A stretch of DNA of 64,000 nt. Origin: Megalobrama amblycephala (Eukaryota > Chordata > Actinopteri > Cypriniformes > Xenocyprididae). The notes under the pieces are model-generated. The model was not told where the DNA came from and did no database searches. It saw nothing but the letters and a program-made list of their open reading frames with translations. Each line of letters starts with the position of its first letter. Position 1 is the first letter of the stretch. Location: NCBI RefSeq assembly GCF_018812025.1, contig NC_063045.1:60017839-60081838 (forward strand). The letters are read 5' to 3'. Position numbers and translations under genes: made by a program. This document shows positions 33,799 through 47,596 of the stretch, piece after piece.

Positions 33799-35740
33799 AA
33801 AGCGAAAGTAAAACGCAAGCATGCATTTAAACGCAATTTCAATTTTGAAAGTGGCTCCCTGATACATGCAAATATCTCCCAATATGAAAGCTATCATAGG
33901 CTTGTAAGTTGTATAGTTGTAAGCATCTCTCAGCTCTGTATCATGCTTGAAGAAAAATTTGGTCTGTATTTGCACTTTGAATATTGAGAGAGTACTTTGA
34001 TTATGGTTGCACTTGTTGTTTGCACTTAAGACTAAGGGAAAACTGTGTCATTAATTTTTATTTATGCTGTTTTTATTTCTATGATCAATTTGTGGAAAGG
34101 AGCTCATTTAGGAGGTCAAACGTTCTCATATGAAATCATTTGTACAAAATATTGGATCAAAAATGAAAAATAACTGTTTATTGAGTTGATAACTGGATGG
34201 CTCCTGCTGAATTAAACATGATTTGACCCTGAAGCTGCAATCTCCTTCACTGTTTGACTCGTTGCCTAATGTTACAACGTTTTTACATGAAATTAGATTA
34301 AAAATAGGATTTAACCGAGGTGATAATTAGACGCCGTTCTCTTAACTAAATGTGCAATCTAATGAGGTCATGTGATAATAACTGTGTATCATACTTCTGT
34401 TTGCAACAATTATCACTGCGTAGCATTTTACATACTATTTTTTGAAAGTAGTCAGCAGTATATACTGCTCAGTATGCAGTGCTATTCCATTCAGAACATA
34501 TGCGTTGATTCTGTCCATGCAAGCAAGCATATTTTGTTTGCATGCACATCATGTTTTATGTTTATATTTATATCCATCCTGTATTCTGTCCATATTGTGT
34601 ACTTAAACGTGTTTCATATTTGCGTGTTGAGTGTCTGGTTGTTTGAGATTGCATGCTAACACGCTGTCACGCGAGTGTTGTGATTTGTTGCTGCAGTCGG
34701 CTGGAGTTAGCCATAACGTGGCACTTCATCACACGGCTCTACAGGGCGGCTGTCGCATAGGTGGCGATAAGTCAGCAAATATGGCCACGCTGGGGCTGGA
34801 AATAGCTCTGTGTGCATGTCTCAAAGCCTGCTCGAAGAGCCGCTCGCATATAAACGCTCAAGAAATGAACTGAGGATGCTTCGTAGTTACAACAAATCGC
34901 TTATCAATGCTTTTCATTTTCTTCTCATGGCATCACGAGTAAATGTTATGCTGGCAGCCTCACACGCTTCTGATGTTAAAGAAGACTCACGCTCTATCGC
35001 CGTATCTGTCGTTCTTACAATGTCCTCAACAACACACATGATTTGAGGAATCATTCATGTTTGGAGCTTTAATACTTACTTTGAGTTATATTACTAGTGA
35101 TGCTTGACTTAGTAAACAATTTCTAATAATAGTGGTTCAAAAGGTTCTCAGTTTAAATTTATTGCGTGTTTTGATATTTCTCATCAGTAGGAAATCCTCG
35201 CGGCGTTGTAACTACGATTCCGTTTCATCCATTTCCTATCTCAGTTTGCAATAAAGAGCTCAGCCATGCTGATAGTGTGAACTCCACCAGCGTAATCTAC
35301 TGCATTCATCACATTAATATAGATGCGCACATGATCACACATTCACACACGCTGCTGCATGATTTAAACAGTCATATGCTATGGCACAGCTTTTTATTCA
35401 ATAACACACACACACATAGTAGAGAGAGAGAGAGAGAGGGAGTCGTCCTGGGATGGGGTTCCTCGACACTCATAAAAGACTGGTTAATAATTTAAACCAA
35501 TATTGTAAAAAGGGGAAGGGAGAGGAGCAGCGGGCTGAAAACACTGCTGCTCTCAATGAAGAGGAGCCCAATGAAGGCCTGTTGTCATTTTCCTTGTGTA
35601 GATCACTATATGTAGGCTCTGTGACCTCCTCGCTTCTTAATGCCTACATAAGCAGCTGTCTTCTAAGAACGCATTCTAACTGGAATGTGCTTGATTTGAA
35701 GCGCACTTCATACATATGATAATGTTGCTGAACTAACATC
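33795..35740. other. non-coding interval with an AC/AG microsatellite
   Basis: No gene or recognised element. An (AC)n run at 35404-35416 is followed by (AG)n at 35420-35438. ORFs at 34372-35046 lack recognisable domains. Confidence 0.45.
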
Positions 35741-35908
35741 ATACTCTAATAAGCATAAGTATATTGGGTTTCTTGATATATGCAGTTTTTAAATAATAAG
35801 GACACACAGATATTGGGTGCCAAAGACATTTTATACTATATATAAAAAACATAAACATAAAAAAGACACCCAATATTTGTAAGCACATACTTATGCTTAT
35901 TACAGTAT
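35741..35908. repeat. imperfect inverted repeat, ~22-bp arms
   Basis: The left arm 35741-35762 and right arm 35887-35908 (core TAATAAGCATAAGTAT and its complement) match with one mismatch. Inside them, attgggt and acccaat words also face each other. It could be a small foldback element just left of the Tc1 copy. Confidence 0.7.
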
Positions 35909-36064
35909 CATATATATATCTCAGAGTTAAACTGTCAGGAAAAAATAATCTTAATTATGTCAGGTAACACTTAAGCAAAACATGGTCAGGTCAAAGTGTC
36001 TGAAGAATTTTTGGGCATAATATGTCACAGTTTACATTATTTTGCTATATATATGCTATATATA

Positions 36065-36283
36065 CAGTGGGTACGGAAAGTATTCAGACCCCCTTCAATT
36101 TTTCACTCTTTGTTATATTGCAGCCATTTGCTAAAATCATTTAAGTTCATTTTTTTTTTTCTCATTAATGTACACACAGCACCCCATATTGACAGAAAAA
36201 CACAGAATTGTTGACATTTTTGCAGATTTATTAAAAAAGAAAAACTGAAATATCACATGGTCCTAAGTATTCAGACCCTTTGC
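36065..36283. repeat. left IR/DR terminal repeat of the Tc1-like element
   Basis: Pairs with 37452-37659. The outer direct repeat near 36079 and the inner one near 36268 both contain AGTATTCAGACCC. These are the expected transposase binding positions by family analogy. Confidence 0.9.
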
Positions 36284-37287
36284 TCAGTATTTAGTAGAAG
36301 CACCCTTTTGATCATGAGTCTTTTTGGGAAAGATGCAACAAGTTTTTCACACCTGGATTTGGGGATCCTCCTTTCCTTGCAGATCCTCTCCAGTTCTGTC
36401 AGGTTGGATGGTAAACGTTGGTGGACAGCCATTTTTAGGTCTCTCCAGAGATGCTCAATTGGGTTTAAGTCAGGGCTCTGGCTGGGCCATTCAAGAACAG
36501 TCACAGAGTTGTTGTGAAGCCACTCCTTCGTTATTTTAGCTGTGTGCTTAGGGTCATTGTCTTGTTGGAAGGTAAACCTTCGGCCCAGTCTGAGGTCCTG
36601 AGCACTCTGGAGAAGGTTTTCATCCAGGATATCCCTGTATTTGGCCGCATTCATCTTTCCCTCGATTGCAACCAGTCGTCCTGTCCCTGCAGCTGAAAAA
36701 CACCCCCACAGCATGATGCTGCCACCACCATGCTTCACTGTTGGGACTGTATTGGACAGGTGATGAGCAGTGCCTGGTTTTCTCCACACATACAGCTTAG
36801 AATTAAGGCCAAAAAGTTCTATCTTGGTCTCATCAGACCAGAGAATCTTATTTCTCACCATCTTGGAGTCCTTCAGGCGGGCTTTCATGTGTCTTGCACT
36901 GAGGAGAGGCTTCCGTCGGGCCACACTGTCATAAAGCCCCGACTGGTGGAGGGCTTCAGGGATGGTTGACTTTCTACAACTTTCTCCCATCTCCCGACTG
37001 CATCTCTGGAGCTCAGCCACAGTGATCTTTGGGTTCTTTTTTACCTCTCTCACCAAGGCTCTTCTCCGCCGATAGCTCAGTTTGGCCGGACGGCCAGCTC
37101 TAGGAAGGGTTCTGGTCATCCCAAACGTCTTCCATTTAAGGATTATGGAGGCCACTGTGCTCTTAGGAACCTTAAGTGCAGCAGAAATTTTTTTGTAACC
37201 TTGGCCAGATCTGTGCCTTGCCACAATTCTGTCTCTGAGCTCTTCAGGCAGTTCCTTTGACCTCATGATTCTCATTTGCTCTGACAT
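36271..37287 (-). CDS. Tc1-like transposase, almost full length, probably inactive
   Basis: The 338-codon ORF starts with MSEQMRIMRSKELPEELRDR; family members are usually about 340 aa. Residues 10-60 fit the first helix-turn-helix. GRPAKLS (65-71) is the AT-hook-like linker, with A where R is usual. Residues 72-125 fit the second helix-turn-helix. The catalytic DD34E triad is visible: D152 in WSDETKIELFG, D243 in QQDNDPKHT, and E278 in SPDLNPIEHLW. The protein would bind the TIRs and cut and paste the element in the nucleus. Two lesions are seen. About seven residues usual between HMKARL and KDS are absent (family knowledge). The last 14 or so codons are out of frame: a parallel frame of the same DNA reads K-G-A-S-T-K-Y-stop, the usual family ending. 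The ORF end overlaps the inner edge of the left TIR. Catalytic residues are intact, but the deletion lies close before D152. Confidence 0.9.
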   Translation of the reverse strand: MSEQMRIMRSKELPEELRDRIVARHRSGQGYKKISAALKVPKSTVASIILKWKTFGMTRTLPRAGRPAKLSYRRRRALVREVKKNPKITVAELQRCSREMGESCRKSTIPEALHQSGLYDSVARRKPLLSARHMKARLKDSKMVRNKILWSDETKIELFGLNSKLYVWRKPGTAHHLSNTVPTVKHGGGSIMLWGCFSAAGTGRLVAIEGKMNAAKYRDILDENLLQSAQDLRLGRRFTFQQDNDPKHTAKITKEWLHNNSVTVLEWPSQSPDLNPIEHLWRDLKMAVHQRLPSNLTELERICKERRIPKSRCEKLVASFPKRLMIKRVLLLNTEQRV

Positions 37288-37451
37288 GCACTGTGAGCTG
37301 TAAGGTCTTATATAGACAGGTGTGTGGCTTTCCTAATCAAGTCCAATCAGTATAATCAAACACAGCTGGACTCAAATGAAGGTGTAGAACCATCTCAAGG
37401 ATGATCAGAAGAAATGGACAGCACCTGAGTTAAATATATGAGTGTCACAGC

Positions 37452-37659
37452 AAAGGGTCTGAATACTTAGGACCATGTGATGATTCAGTTTTTCTTTTTT
37501 AATAAATCTGCAAAAATTCTGTGTTTTTCTGTCAATATGGGGTGCTGTGTGTACATTAATGAGGAAAAAAAAAACGAACTTAAATGATTTTAGCAAATGG
37601 CTGCAATATAACAAAGAGAGAAAAATTTAAGGGGGTCTGAATACTTTCCGTATCCACTG
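37452..37659. repeat. right IR/DR terminal repeat of the Tc1-like element
   Basis: Inverted counterpart of 36065-36283, beginning aaagggtctgaatacttagg and ending at the TA duplication. It lies upstream of the transposase start (37287) with about 165 bp between. Confidence 0.9.
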
Positions 37660-37661
37660 TA

Positions 37662-38140
37662 TATGTATATCACACATTTTTCTGCAATTAATTGTGATTA
37701 ATCACACCCAACATTAAGGTTTTTAATATATTTTTATATTGTAATAATTTCACATTCAATCTCCAAATTAATGTAGAAACAACAGGTAGAAACAGGTAGG
37801 AAATATACCGAAATTTAATAGTTACCAAACACTTTACAGTTTTCGCTGCATAAATTAGCCTTTATGTTAAAGTTATTAAGTCAAGAGCAGAAAGTGATTT
37901 TCTCTTTGTCTTTTGTTTGATTAACATTAATGACAGACAGCAGTAGGTTTATTAGGCTGCTGTCACTTTAAGACCTGACACACATGACACGGATATGCCA
38001 CGCATCCCATTTTCATAAGACTTTACATTCATTTTTAACTCATTTAAGACCGTGCTTATGAGGATACTCGACAAAACGAGCATTTTGGTATAATTTTTGT
38101 CTGTTTTTGTCCTTTCAAGCGTGAAAGACAACTCAATGTA
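37662..38140. repeat. dispersed repeat, copy A of a pair
   Basis: Collinear with 40250-40670: aatctccaaattaatgtagaa, then acagttttcgctgcat, then gattttctctttgtctttt, then attaatgacagacagcag, then tgctgtcactttaag, then gaggatactcgacaaaa. It begins with an aattaattgtgattaatcaca phrase typical of the GATTAATCGC repeat family. Its junction is one base from the right TA of the Tc1 element. Confidence 0.8.
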
Positions 38141-39799
38141 TAGCATATATTTTTATTTATTATTATTGTTTTTTTGTTTATCAAATGCATTCTGGAATTA
38201 CCAAATACATGCTGCATTAGAGAACAGCATTTAGGTTTGAAAAGACATGTGGCTGAGTTAATAAAGCCCTGAATTTTCATATTTTGATAACCTGTTCCTT
38301 TAAAATACTGCCTGCGGCAGCAGCTCACTAGGTTTTGGACTTAACGCAAACTGTTAATGAGATCATTGATTCAAACGTTGATCATTCCTCTTATAACGTC
38401 TACAGAATGTGCAACCTACACGGACGCGCTTTAATTTACAGATACATAGAGACCCATTGGCTTTATAGACTCGGGCTTGTGTATATGAGGAGAGGAGAGA
38501 GCGAGGAACAGCATCTCGAGGGCCTGCCTATTAAATTTCCAATCAGACGCTGGCAGTGAGATGGCAACCATAAAACACAGATTCCCCTGGTGAAACAAGC
38601 CAACTGAAAGAAAGGCCATTCTGAGTATTTCTTGGTGCCAGGCTAAAGCGAGAAGAGTGTGTAAGGGGGTGGGCGAGAAGCGTGGGGTATGTGAAGTGTT
38701 AAAATTTGAGTCGTAGCTTCAAGAACAGGAAGTGCTTTGCCATTCGGTTTTTGTTGGTTTGAGAGGCGGCAGGCGGTAATCACTGGCGACCAGCGTGCCA
38801 CGTCCTGTCCTCATCATCCACACGTCTCCCTCTGCGCAGATTAGGACTTAATCGCACTAATTGAGTCACCAGATGGATTTTTAAAAGGCTGGAAAATCAA
38901 AATGGCTCTGTACTCATTAGTATCTTCAGCTTGTATAAAGACACGTATGATAGTGCAGAATATTTACAGTGGCAACAAAGCGTGTGTGCAAATTTTAATT
39001 GTGTAGTTTGATGATTGCTTCTGAGGTTCTGAAGTATATTTGAAATCATTAAAGATAACGTGAACGCAATTTGCAATGCAATTAACTTGCATATTGTGCT
39101 GTATTTTTACATGTAACAGAAAATTCAGATGGAAATAATGTGGAGCAGGAGTTCAGTTCAGCAGTTGGGAATTGATTGGATTGTGAAATGTATTAGTGCT
39201 GTTTACTAAGTCAAGCATCACTATTGCTATTGTTCATACTGTACCAAGCGTTAGTAATTTAAAACATTCTATCTTTTTACAGATGAATAATGTGCATTTA
39301 TGAAGAAAGTAAATAGAGTGAGTTTTGATTGCATGAAAATCTGTCTATTTGTCCCTCTCAATGGTGGCTTTGACCTCTGACCCCTGGTTCAGTGATTGAC
39401 CCTTTTGCAGTTCTACCTTTGTACATTTCTACCCACAATTCAACATCAATTTTCAGCGTATTGATTTCAAGCTGAGGTACGAGCCTAGCCTGGTGGGTGG
39501 TGTTTCGGTTAAAAGTGTTTCTTGGCTGTCAATAGGCCGCGTCCGACACACACTGAGGGAAAAATATTTTCCTCGTGCCACACTTCAGTGTCGTGATGCT
39601 GGGTCTGTATTGATTCAGGTTAATTACTTTTAATAGAACTCACTGTCAGGGCTGTTTACAAAGAGACTGTCTTCACCATATGTGTAGCGCTGCTTGGGTT
39701 TTGTTTATGTGCAATTGATTATCTTGTGGAAAGCTGTGTAATGATTTTATTGGCCTTAAGAAGTTAAAGCAATCACTTAAATGAGATTTTTTTTAAACT
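38141..39799. other. non-coding interval
   Basis: No gene recognised. The 38780-38950 text, including gcgcagattaggacttaatc and cactaattgagtcaccag, is balanced in composition and not a known repeat; it is a possible conserved block, unproven. Confidence 0.4.
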
Positions 39800-39802
39800 A
39801 GA

Positions 39803-40220
<418 letters not shown>

Positions 40221-40239
40221 TAAAAATGTATATATATCT

Positions 40240-40905
40240 AAATAAATTAAATGAATCTCCAAATTAATGTAGAAACAACATAAAGACAGTTTATTTTAAA
40301 TATTTGATCTAATAGGTAGGAAATTTATACAGAAATTGAATAAAGTCATCAAACACTTCACAGTCTTCGCTGCATTTATTACAAATTATTAATCCTCATT
40401 AAAGCTACAAAAATTATTGAGTCAAGAGCAGTGAGTGATTTTCTCTTTGTCTTTTTTTCTTTGATTAACATTAATGACAGACAGCAGCAGGTTTATTAAG
40501 CTGCTGTCACTTTAAGAAGTGACGCACAACACGTATCTCACAACTCCTTACAGTTATTTAAGACTTTATTTAACTCATTTAAGATTGTACTTACAAGGAT
40601 ACTCAACAAAGTGGGCATTTTGGCATAATTTCTGTTTTGTCCATTCAAGAGCAAAAGAGAACTGTCTGAAGCGGCTTTCTGTACATGAGCCGTGTGTCTG
40701 TCACACATACAGGAGAGCACACCAGTGCTCTTTTTTGCATGTTATTGCACTTGAATGGTTTAATAGAACTTGAATGAATGATAGCGTGATCATATAATGT
40801 CACTCTAAATAAAGGATTACAGGGAAAAATGGATGCTGCTTTAATTGCGTTAATTTTTAACAAGTTAAACGTTAACACGTTAATTTTAACAGCACTAATA
40901 TATAT
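40240..40905. repeat. dispersed repeat, copy B, ending ACAGCACTAA at a TA tract
   Basis: Left two thirds match copy A (37662-38140). The right end runs through aattgcgttaatttttaaca and taacacgttaattttaaca to agcactaa, then (TA)n. The inverse, TTAGTGCTGTTAAAA, is the end sequence of a widespread fish repeat. Confidence 0.75.
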
Positions 40906-42618
<1,713 letters not shown>

Positions 42619-42620
42619 TA

Positions 42621-42621
<1 letters not shown>

Positions 42622-42705
<84 letters not shown>

Positions 42706-42735
42706 ATATATGTATATCCATATATGTATATCCAT
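42622..42735. repeat. (TA)n microsatellite and a 14-bp triplet
   Basis: The TA run (to about 42703) abuts the right end of the Tc1 copy and is followed by three copies of tatccatatatgta. Confidence 0.92.
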
Positions 42736-43245
42736 CACAAAAATATACTTGTCTTCAAGCACACATGTTCACATTAGGGCACAAAACCCATTCAGCTACA
42801 CACACCTGCCACGGGGCGCGTGTATATCACTACCTCGCTGTTAAACAACCTTGTTGCCAATATGCAGTCAATCACGATGCATGAGATCTGTGCTACTGTG
42901 AAATCGAGAGTAATGACGCAGGTCAGCGGCGGCCCGTGTGCCGTAAATGGAGGCTCAACCAGGGTGACCCTTAACACACCGAGATAAATGAGCCCTGGAG
43001 CAGCAGCATAAGCAGCATAAGGCTCCAGCCATGTGATCAAATAGTGTAATAGAGATTCTTAGCATGTGCACTGCATTAAAAGTGTCATACTCATTTTAGT
43101 AGCATTTCCCAAGCCCCCCACCCTTGAGCTCCACTTAAAACCTAGTGAGCAGAATTTTAAGGCCTTATGGGTGTGCTCACACTGTAAAGTCTGTTCCAAA
43201 AGTTCCAAATATATACATATATTATGGTGGCTGAGAGAGCTCAAC
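42736..43245. other. non-coding interval
   Basis: No gene or recognised repeat; 42790-43030 is of balanced composition. Confidence 0.45.
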
Positions 43246-43249
43246 ATGC

Positions 43250-45115
43250 TGCAACTGAAGAAAACACATAAAAATAGAAAAAACAACAGAAAATTAAGAA
43301 AACATTGTGCTGCAAATACTCACAACGCTACCAAATACAGAAATGCGCTGCAAATACTCAACACACATACAATCAGGATGTTAAAATAACCAAGAAACTC
43401 ACCTTTCAGGTCATCGACAACAGCACTGTCACATAGAAATTAAACAATAAGCATTTGTGTTTCTGTATTTGGTTGCGTTGTGAGTATTTGCAGTGTGTTT
43501 CTGTATTTGGTTGCATTGTTAGTATTTCCAGTGTGTTTCTGTATTTGGTTGCGTTGTGAGTATTTTCCATTGTGTTTCTGTATTTGGTTGCGTTGTGAGT
43601 ATTTGCAGTGTGTTTCTGTATTTGGTTGTGTTGTGAGTATTTGCAGCACATGTCTGTATTTGGTTGCGTTGTGAGTATTTGCAGTGTGTTTCGGTATTTG
43701 GTTGCATTGTTATTATTTCCAGTGTGTTTCTGTATTTAGTTGCGTTGTGAGTATTTGCAGCGTGTTTCTGTATTTGGTTGTGTTGTGAGTATTTTCAGTG
43801 TGTTTCGGTATTTGGTTGCATTGTTATTATTTCCAGTGTGTTTCTGTATTTGGTTGCATTGTGAGTATTTGCAGTGTGTTTCGGTATTTGGTTGCATTGT
43901 TAATATTTCCAGTGTGTTTCTGTATTTGGTTGCGTTGTGAGTATTTGCAGTGTGTTTCGGTATTTGGTTGCATTGTTATTATTTCCAGTGTGTTTCTGTA
44001 TTTAGTTGCGTTGTGAGTATTTGCAGCGTGTTTCTGTATTTGGTTGTGTTGTGAGTATTTGCAGCATGTTTCTGTATTTAGTTGCGTTGTGAGTATTTTC
44101 AGTGTGTTTCGGTATTTGGTTGCATTGTTATTATTTCCAGTGTGTTTCTGTATTTGGTTGCGTTGTTAGTATTTCCAGTGTGTTTCGGTATTTGGTTGCA
44201 TTGTTATTATTTCCAGTGTGTTTCTGTATTTAGTTGCGTTGTGAGTATTTGCAGCGTGTTTCTGTATTTGGTTGTGTTGTGAGTATTTGTAGCATGTTTC
44301 TGTATTTGGTCGCATTGTGAGTATTTGTAGCATGTTTCTGTATTTGGTTGGGTTGTGAGTATTTGCAGCACATGTCTGTATTTGGTTGCGTTGTGAGTAT
44401 TTGCAGTGTGTTTCGGTATTTGGTTGCATTGTTAATATTTCCAGTGCGTTTCTGTATTTGGTTGTGTTGTGAGTATTTCCAGTGTGTTTCTGTATTTAGT
44501 TGTGTTGTGAGTATTTGTAGCATGTTTCTGTATTTGGTCGCATTGTGAGTATTTGTAGCATGTTTCTGTATTTGGTTGGGTTGTGAGTATTTGCAGCACA
44601 TGTCTGTATTTGGTTGCGTTGTGAGTATTTGCAGTGTGTTTCGGTATTTGGTTGCATTGTTATTATTTCCAGTGTGTTTCTGTATTTAGTTGCGTTGTGA
44701 GTATTTGCAGCGTGTTTCTGTATTTGGTTGTGTTGTGAGTATTTTCAGTGTGTTTCGGTATTTGGTTGCATTGTTATTATTTCCAGTGTGTTTCTGTATT
44801 TGGTTGCATTGTGAGTATTTGCAGTGTGTTTCGGCATTTGGTTGCATTGTTAATATTTCCAGTGTGTTTCTGTATTTGGTTGCATTGTGAGTATTTGCAG
44901 TGTGTTTCGGTATTTGGTTGCATTGTTAATATTTCCAGTGTGTTTCTGTATTTGGTTGTGTTGTGAGTATTTCCAGTGTGTTTCTGTATTTGGTTGAGTT
45001 GTGAGTATTTGCAGCACATGTCTGTATTTGGTTGCATTGTATTTGCAGCATTTTGTCAAACAGATGATGTTTTCTTAATTTGCTGTTTTTTTTTTTTCTA
45101 TTTGCATGTGTGGTT
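43250..45115. mobile_element. inverted-repeat-bounded unit enclosing the second 38-bp array
   Basis: The left border (about 43262-43345) carries acacataaaaatagaaaaaa, aaattaagaaaacat, then ctgcaaatactcacaacgc. The right border, read inverted from about 45115, carries acacatgcaaatagaaaaaa, aaattaagaaaacat, then atgctgcaaataca. The array sits between the two. This is the layout of a foldback or TIR element whose inner TIR sequence became tandem. Outer ends and target duplication could not be fixed. Confidence 0.65.
43455..45050. repeat. 38-bp minisatellite (about 42 units)
   Basis: The unit is TTTCTGTATTTGGTTGCRTT then GTGAGTATTTGCAGTGTG, with variants such as TTTCGGTATTTGG, GTTATTATTTCCAG and CAGCACATGTC. 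Periodicity is exact. The rare CAGCACATG variant occurs at 43643, 44365, 44593 and 45011, and all intervals are multiples of 38 (722, 228, 418). Inverted partial units occur at 43310-43365. The ORFs seen here on both strands come from a stop-poor repeat with a 114-bp codon cycle. Confidence 0.97.
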
Positions 45116-45670
45116 TTTTGGCACTAGAAAAAGTCATAATTTATTTTTTTTGTGATGATTTTCCACCCTCTGACTCTGTCTAATTTTGGTACTCTACCTT
45201 TAAGACTACTGTATGATCTCTGTTATGATTGGTGGACTTGTGAATGGCGGGTCTAGCTGCTGAATACTGAACAGGTGTTGATTATGTAAATGTTGGTGGT
45301 TGTATGGTAATGAGCTCATTGTTGTGTTGTCATAATAATAATGATTTCTAATTGAGCCGTATGGTTTTGTTTCTGTAGAATGTTCTGGAAGAACTGACGT
45401 GGGAGTTTTGAGTTCTGAACGTTACTTTGTCGCCAAGTGCATCAAACTATTTTACTTTGAAAGAGCAAGAAAATGACCCGATAAGTGTTTTTCTGTCCGT
45501 GTTGCTCTCAGAACACTTTATCTCTGTTATTTACGGCTCTCAGGTTTCTTCTACATCAGGCTGGATTAAAGGCCTTATTAGGATTCTTGGTGTTTATCCC
45601 GTTCTGATCTCCTGAGCCGCTGTACCATCCCAGCCTGTTCTTCATCACACTGGGCACCTCAGGAACGAGT
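45116..45670. other. non-coding interval
   Basis: No gene recognised. The 62-codon frame at 45427-45615 has no recognisable domain. Confidence 0.45.
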
Positions 45671-47570
45671 AAAGAATCTGGTTTTAATAAAAATATATTT
45701 AGCTGAATATTGTTAAATTACTGATAATTATTCAATATGATTGTTCATATACTGGAAAACAAAGCAAATTCTGGCAAATGAAATGTATAAATGAAAAACA
45801 AAAGATACCAGAATGGGTAACAGGTTTGCAAATGTTGGTTTATAGTTATTGATAGAGCTGTATATTAAATTTAAGGATGACAAATTGCTTTATTTATTTA
45901 TTTATTTATACAATAACTATAAAAACAGCATTTTGATTAAAAACAGCTTGGTGGATGCATTCAACATATAAGAAGTATAAGAAGTGTGTAAAAAATTGTG
46001 GAAAAAGTCTGTAAAAATTGATTAAATTGGATGAGAATAAATCACATTAATACCCAGATATTAAATGAATGAAATACAAATGTACTGTTTTTTTTTTAAC
46101 TATGTATTTTATTTATAAAATCAATAAAAAAATGACAGATTCAATTGATCGTGTATGAAAAATGTTCACAGAAGTCCCTGAGTGACATTTTCATTTGTTA
46201 ATGTTTTAGTAATAATATATTTAGCTAAATATTGTTAAATAGCTGAAATATGATTCTTCCATGTGTTCAATTTACTGGAAAACAATATGAAAAGCATGTT
46301 GATTTGACTAGATTTCTCTAATTTGCTTCTAAATGTCAATTTGAAAATCGCTGGTTGCAAATTTTAAGTAATTTCAGAGCAAATGCATATATATCAAATC
46401 AAATCTAAATATTTTTTCAGCTACATCACCCAGCTCTAGTAGGAAGACTTTTCCCACCACAGTTTCCGCATCTTCTGCATTTGCATGCCTGGATGTTTGC
46501 GCTCAGTTACTCGCCATAAATATGCGGTTAACAGTGTTCATGAAAAAACAATGAAGTGGCACCAGCCACGAGCGTAAACAAATAACCAAGACGCTGCATT
46601 ATTGATAGGGCGCATGCCGCATGCAATTTAAGCTCCAGGTCTCTCTCCCAGGGTTGTGTTTCAGGAGCAGGCAGCGGTTACACGGCACCAAACGCAGGTT
46701 GCCTGCCGGAGGAAACAGCTTGCAGGGATTTGAGCGTCTCTTTACGTGGGCGGATGGGGTTGGCAGTAGAGACGGGGCAAACTTGTGCCAGGTTTCTCTG
46801 CCTGACAGATGTAATCTCGGCAGCGTGGCACCAGGTGTACCTGCTACACAAACACCGCTGCGCTTGTCTGAGTCGAGAGCTGCCATCACCTGTTGTCCGT
46901 CTGACATTTATGTCCACTATCGTAGTACGTTATTGCATGAAGACGATTCTAAACAGGGCTTTTTCATGTTCACATGAGGAGGTCAAAATGCTTTATTATA
47001 CATACACACACTTACAAATATATATTATCCAGAAAACTTTTTTTATCGGTTTCCACAAAAATATTAGCAGCACAACTGTTTTTCAGCATTGATAATGATA
47101 ATCATAAATGTTTCTTGAGCAGCAAATCAGCATATTAGAATGATTTCTGAAGGATCATGTGACACTGAAGACTGGAGTAATGATGCTGAAAATTTAGCTT
47201 TGATCACAGAAATAAATTACATTTTACAATATGTTCACATAGAAAACCGTTATTTTAAATTGATATAATATTTCACAATTTTACTGCTTTACTCTATTTT
47301 TAATCAAATAATTGGTGAGAATAAGAAAACAAAAAAAAATCTGTAATGTATTTAATATTAACATTTTTATTCAGTCTATATTTTACAAATATTATACATA
47401 GATATTCATCACAATTTTCACAATTCTTGCAAATTAAATTTATAAATGGATTACAAAATATACCAGAATGGGTAACAGGGTCACAGATTCTGATTGATAA
47501 ACCTGTATTTTAAATGTAAGAATAACATTTTGTTTGATTATTTGTTTTATAATAACTTGTGTTGGTTGAA
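45671..47570. repeat. diverged internal duplications in AT-rich sequence
   Basis: aatatatttagctgaatattg near 45690 recurs as aatatatttagctaaatattg near 46214. ataccagaatgggtaacagg near 45807 recurs near 47460, with flanking text (ataaatg before, ataac after) also conserved. Between them, 46440-46980 is balanced, non-repetitive sequence with overlapping antisense ORFs that I do not accept as genes. Confidence 0.65.
47085..47335. mobile_element. partial copy of the CAGTACAGTCC foldback family
   Basis: Matches the right arm of the complete element at 54927-55861 from aatgtttcttgagcagc, through gaaggatcatgtgacactga and gtaatgatgctgaaaat, to the tatttttaatcaaataa and ttggtgag region. The left arm and terminal tips are absent. 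Confidence 0.85.
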
Positions 47571-47596
47571 GTCAGCTCAACAAATTGTGTAAAAAC

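Larger units (their letters stand above)
36065..37659 (-). mobile_element. Tc1-like transposon with IR/DR ends (1595 bp)
   Basis: Terminal inverted repeats of about 210-220 bp start CAGTGGGTACGGAAAGTATT on the left and, inverted, CAGTGGATACGGAAAGTATT on the right. A TA target duplication flanks the element (36063-36064 and 37660-37661). Each TIR has an outer and an inner repeat of AGTATTCAGACCC (about 36079 and 36268 on the left), the IR/DR layout typical of fish Tc1 elements. One minus-strand transposase ORF fills the centre. The two TIRs remain very similar, so the insertion looks fairly young. Confidence 0.97.

Noticed and set aside
36257..36969. Plus-strand ORFs across the Tc1 element
   Set aside because: Antisense shadows of the minus-strand transposase.
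43406..45059. Long ORFs on both strands (for example 123 codons at 44230-44601 minus) with repeated KYSQRNQIQKH-like text
   Set aside because: They are translations of the stop-poor 38-bp minisatellite; three units (114 bp) make one 38-residue cycle in any frame, and frame choice follows the repeat phase rather than a gene.
46599..47092. Four overlapping ORFs of 79-120 codons on both strands
   Set aside because: Open in several frames at once, which points to stop-poor composition; no family recognised on either strand.
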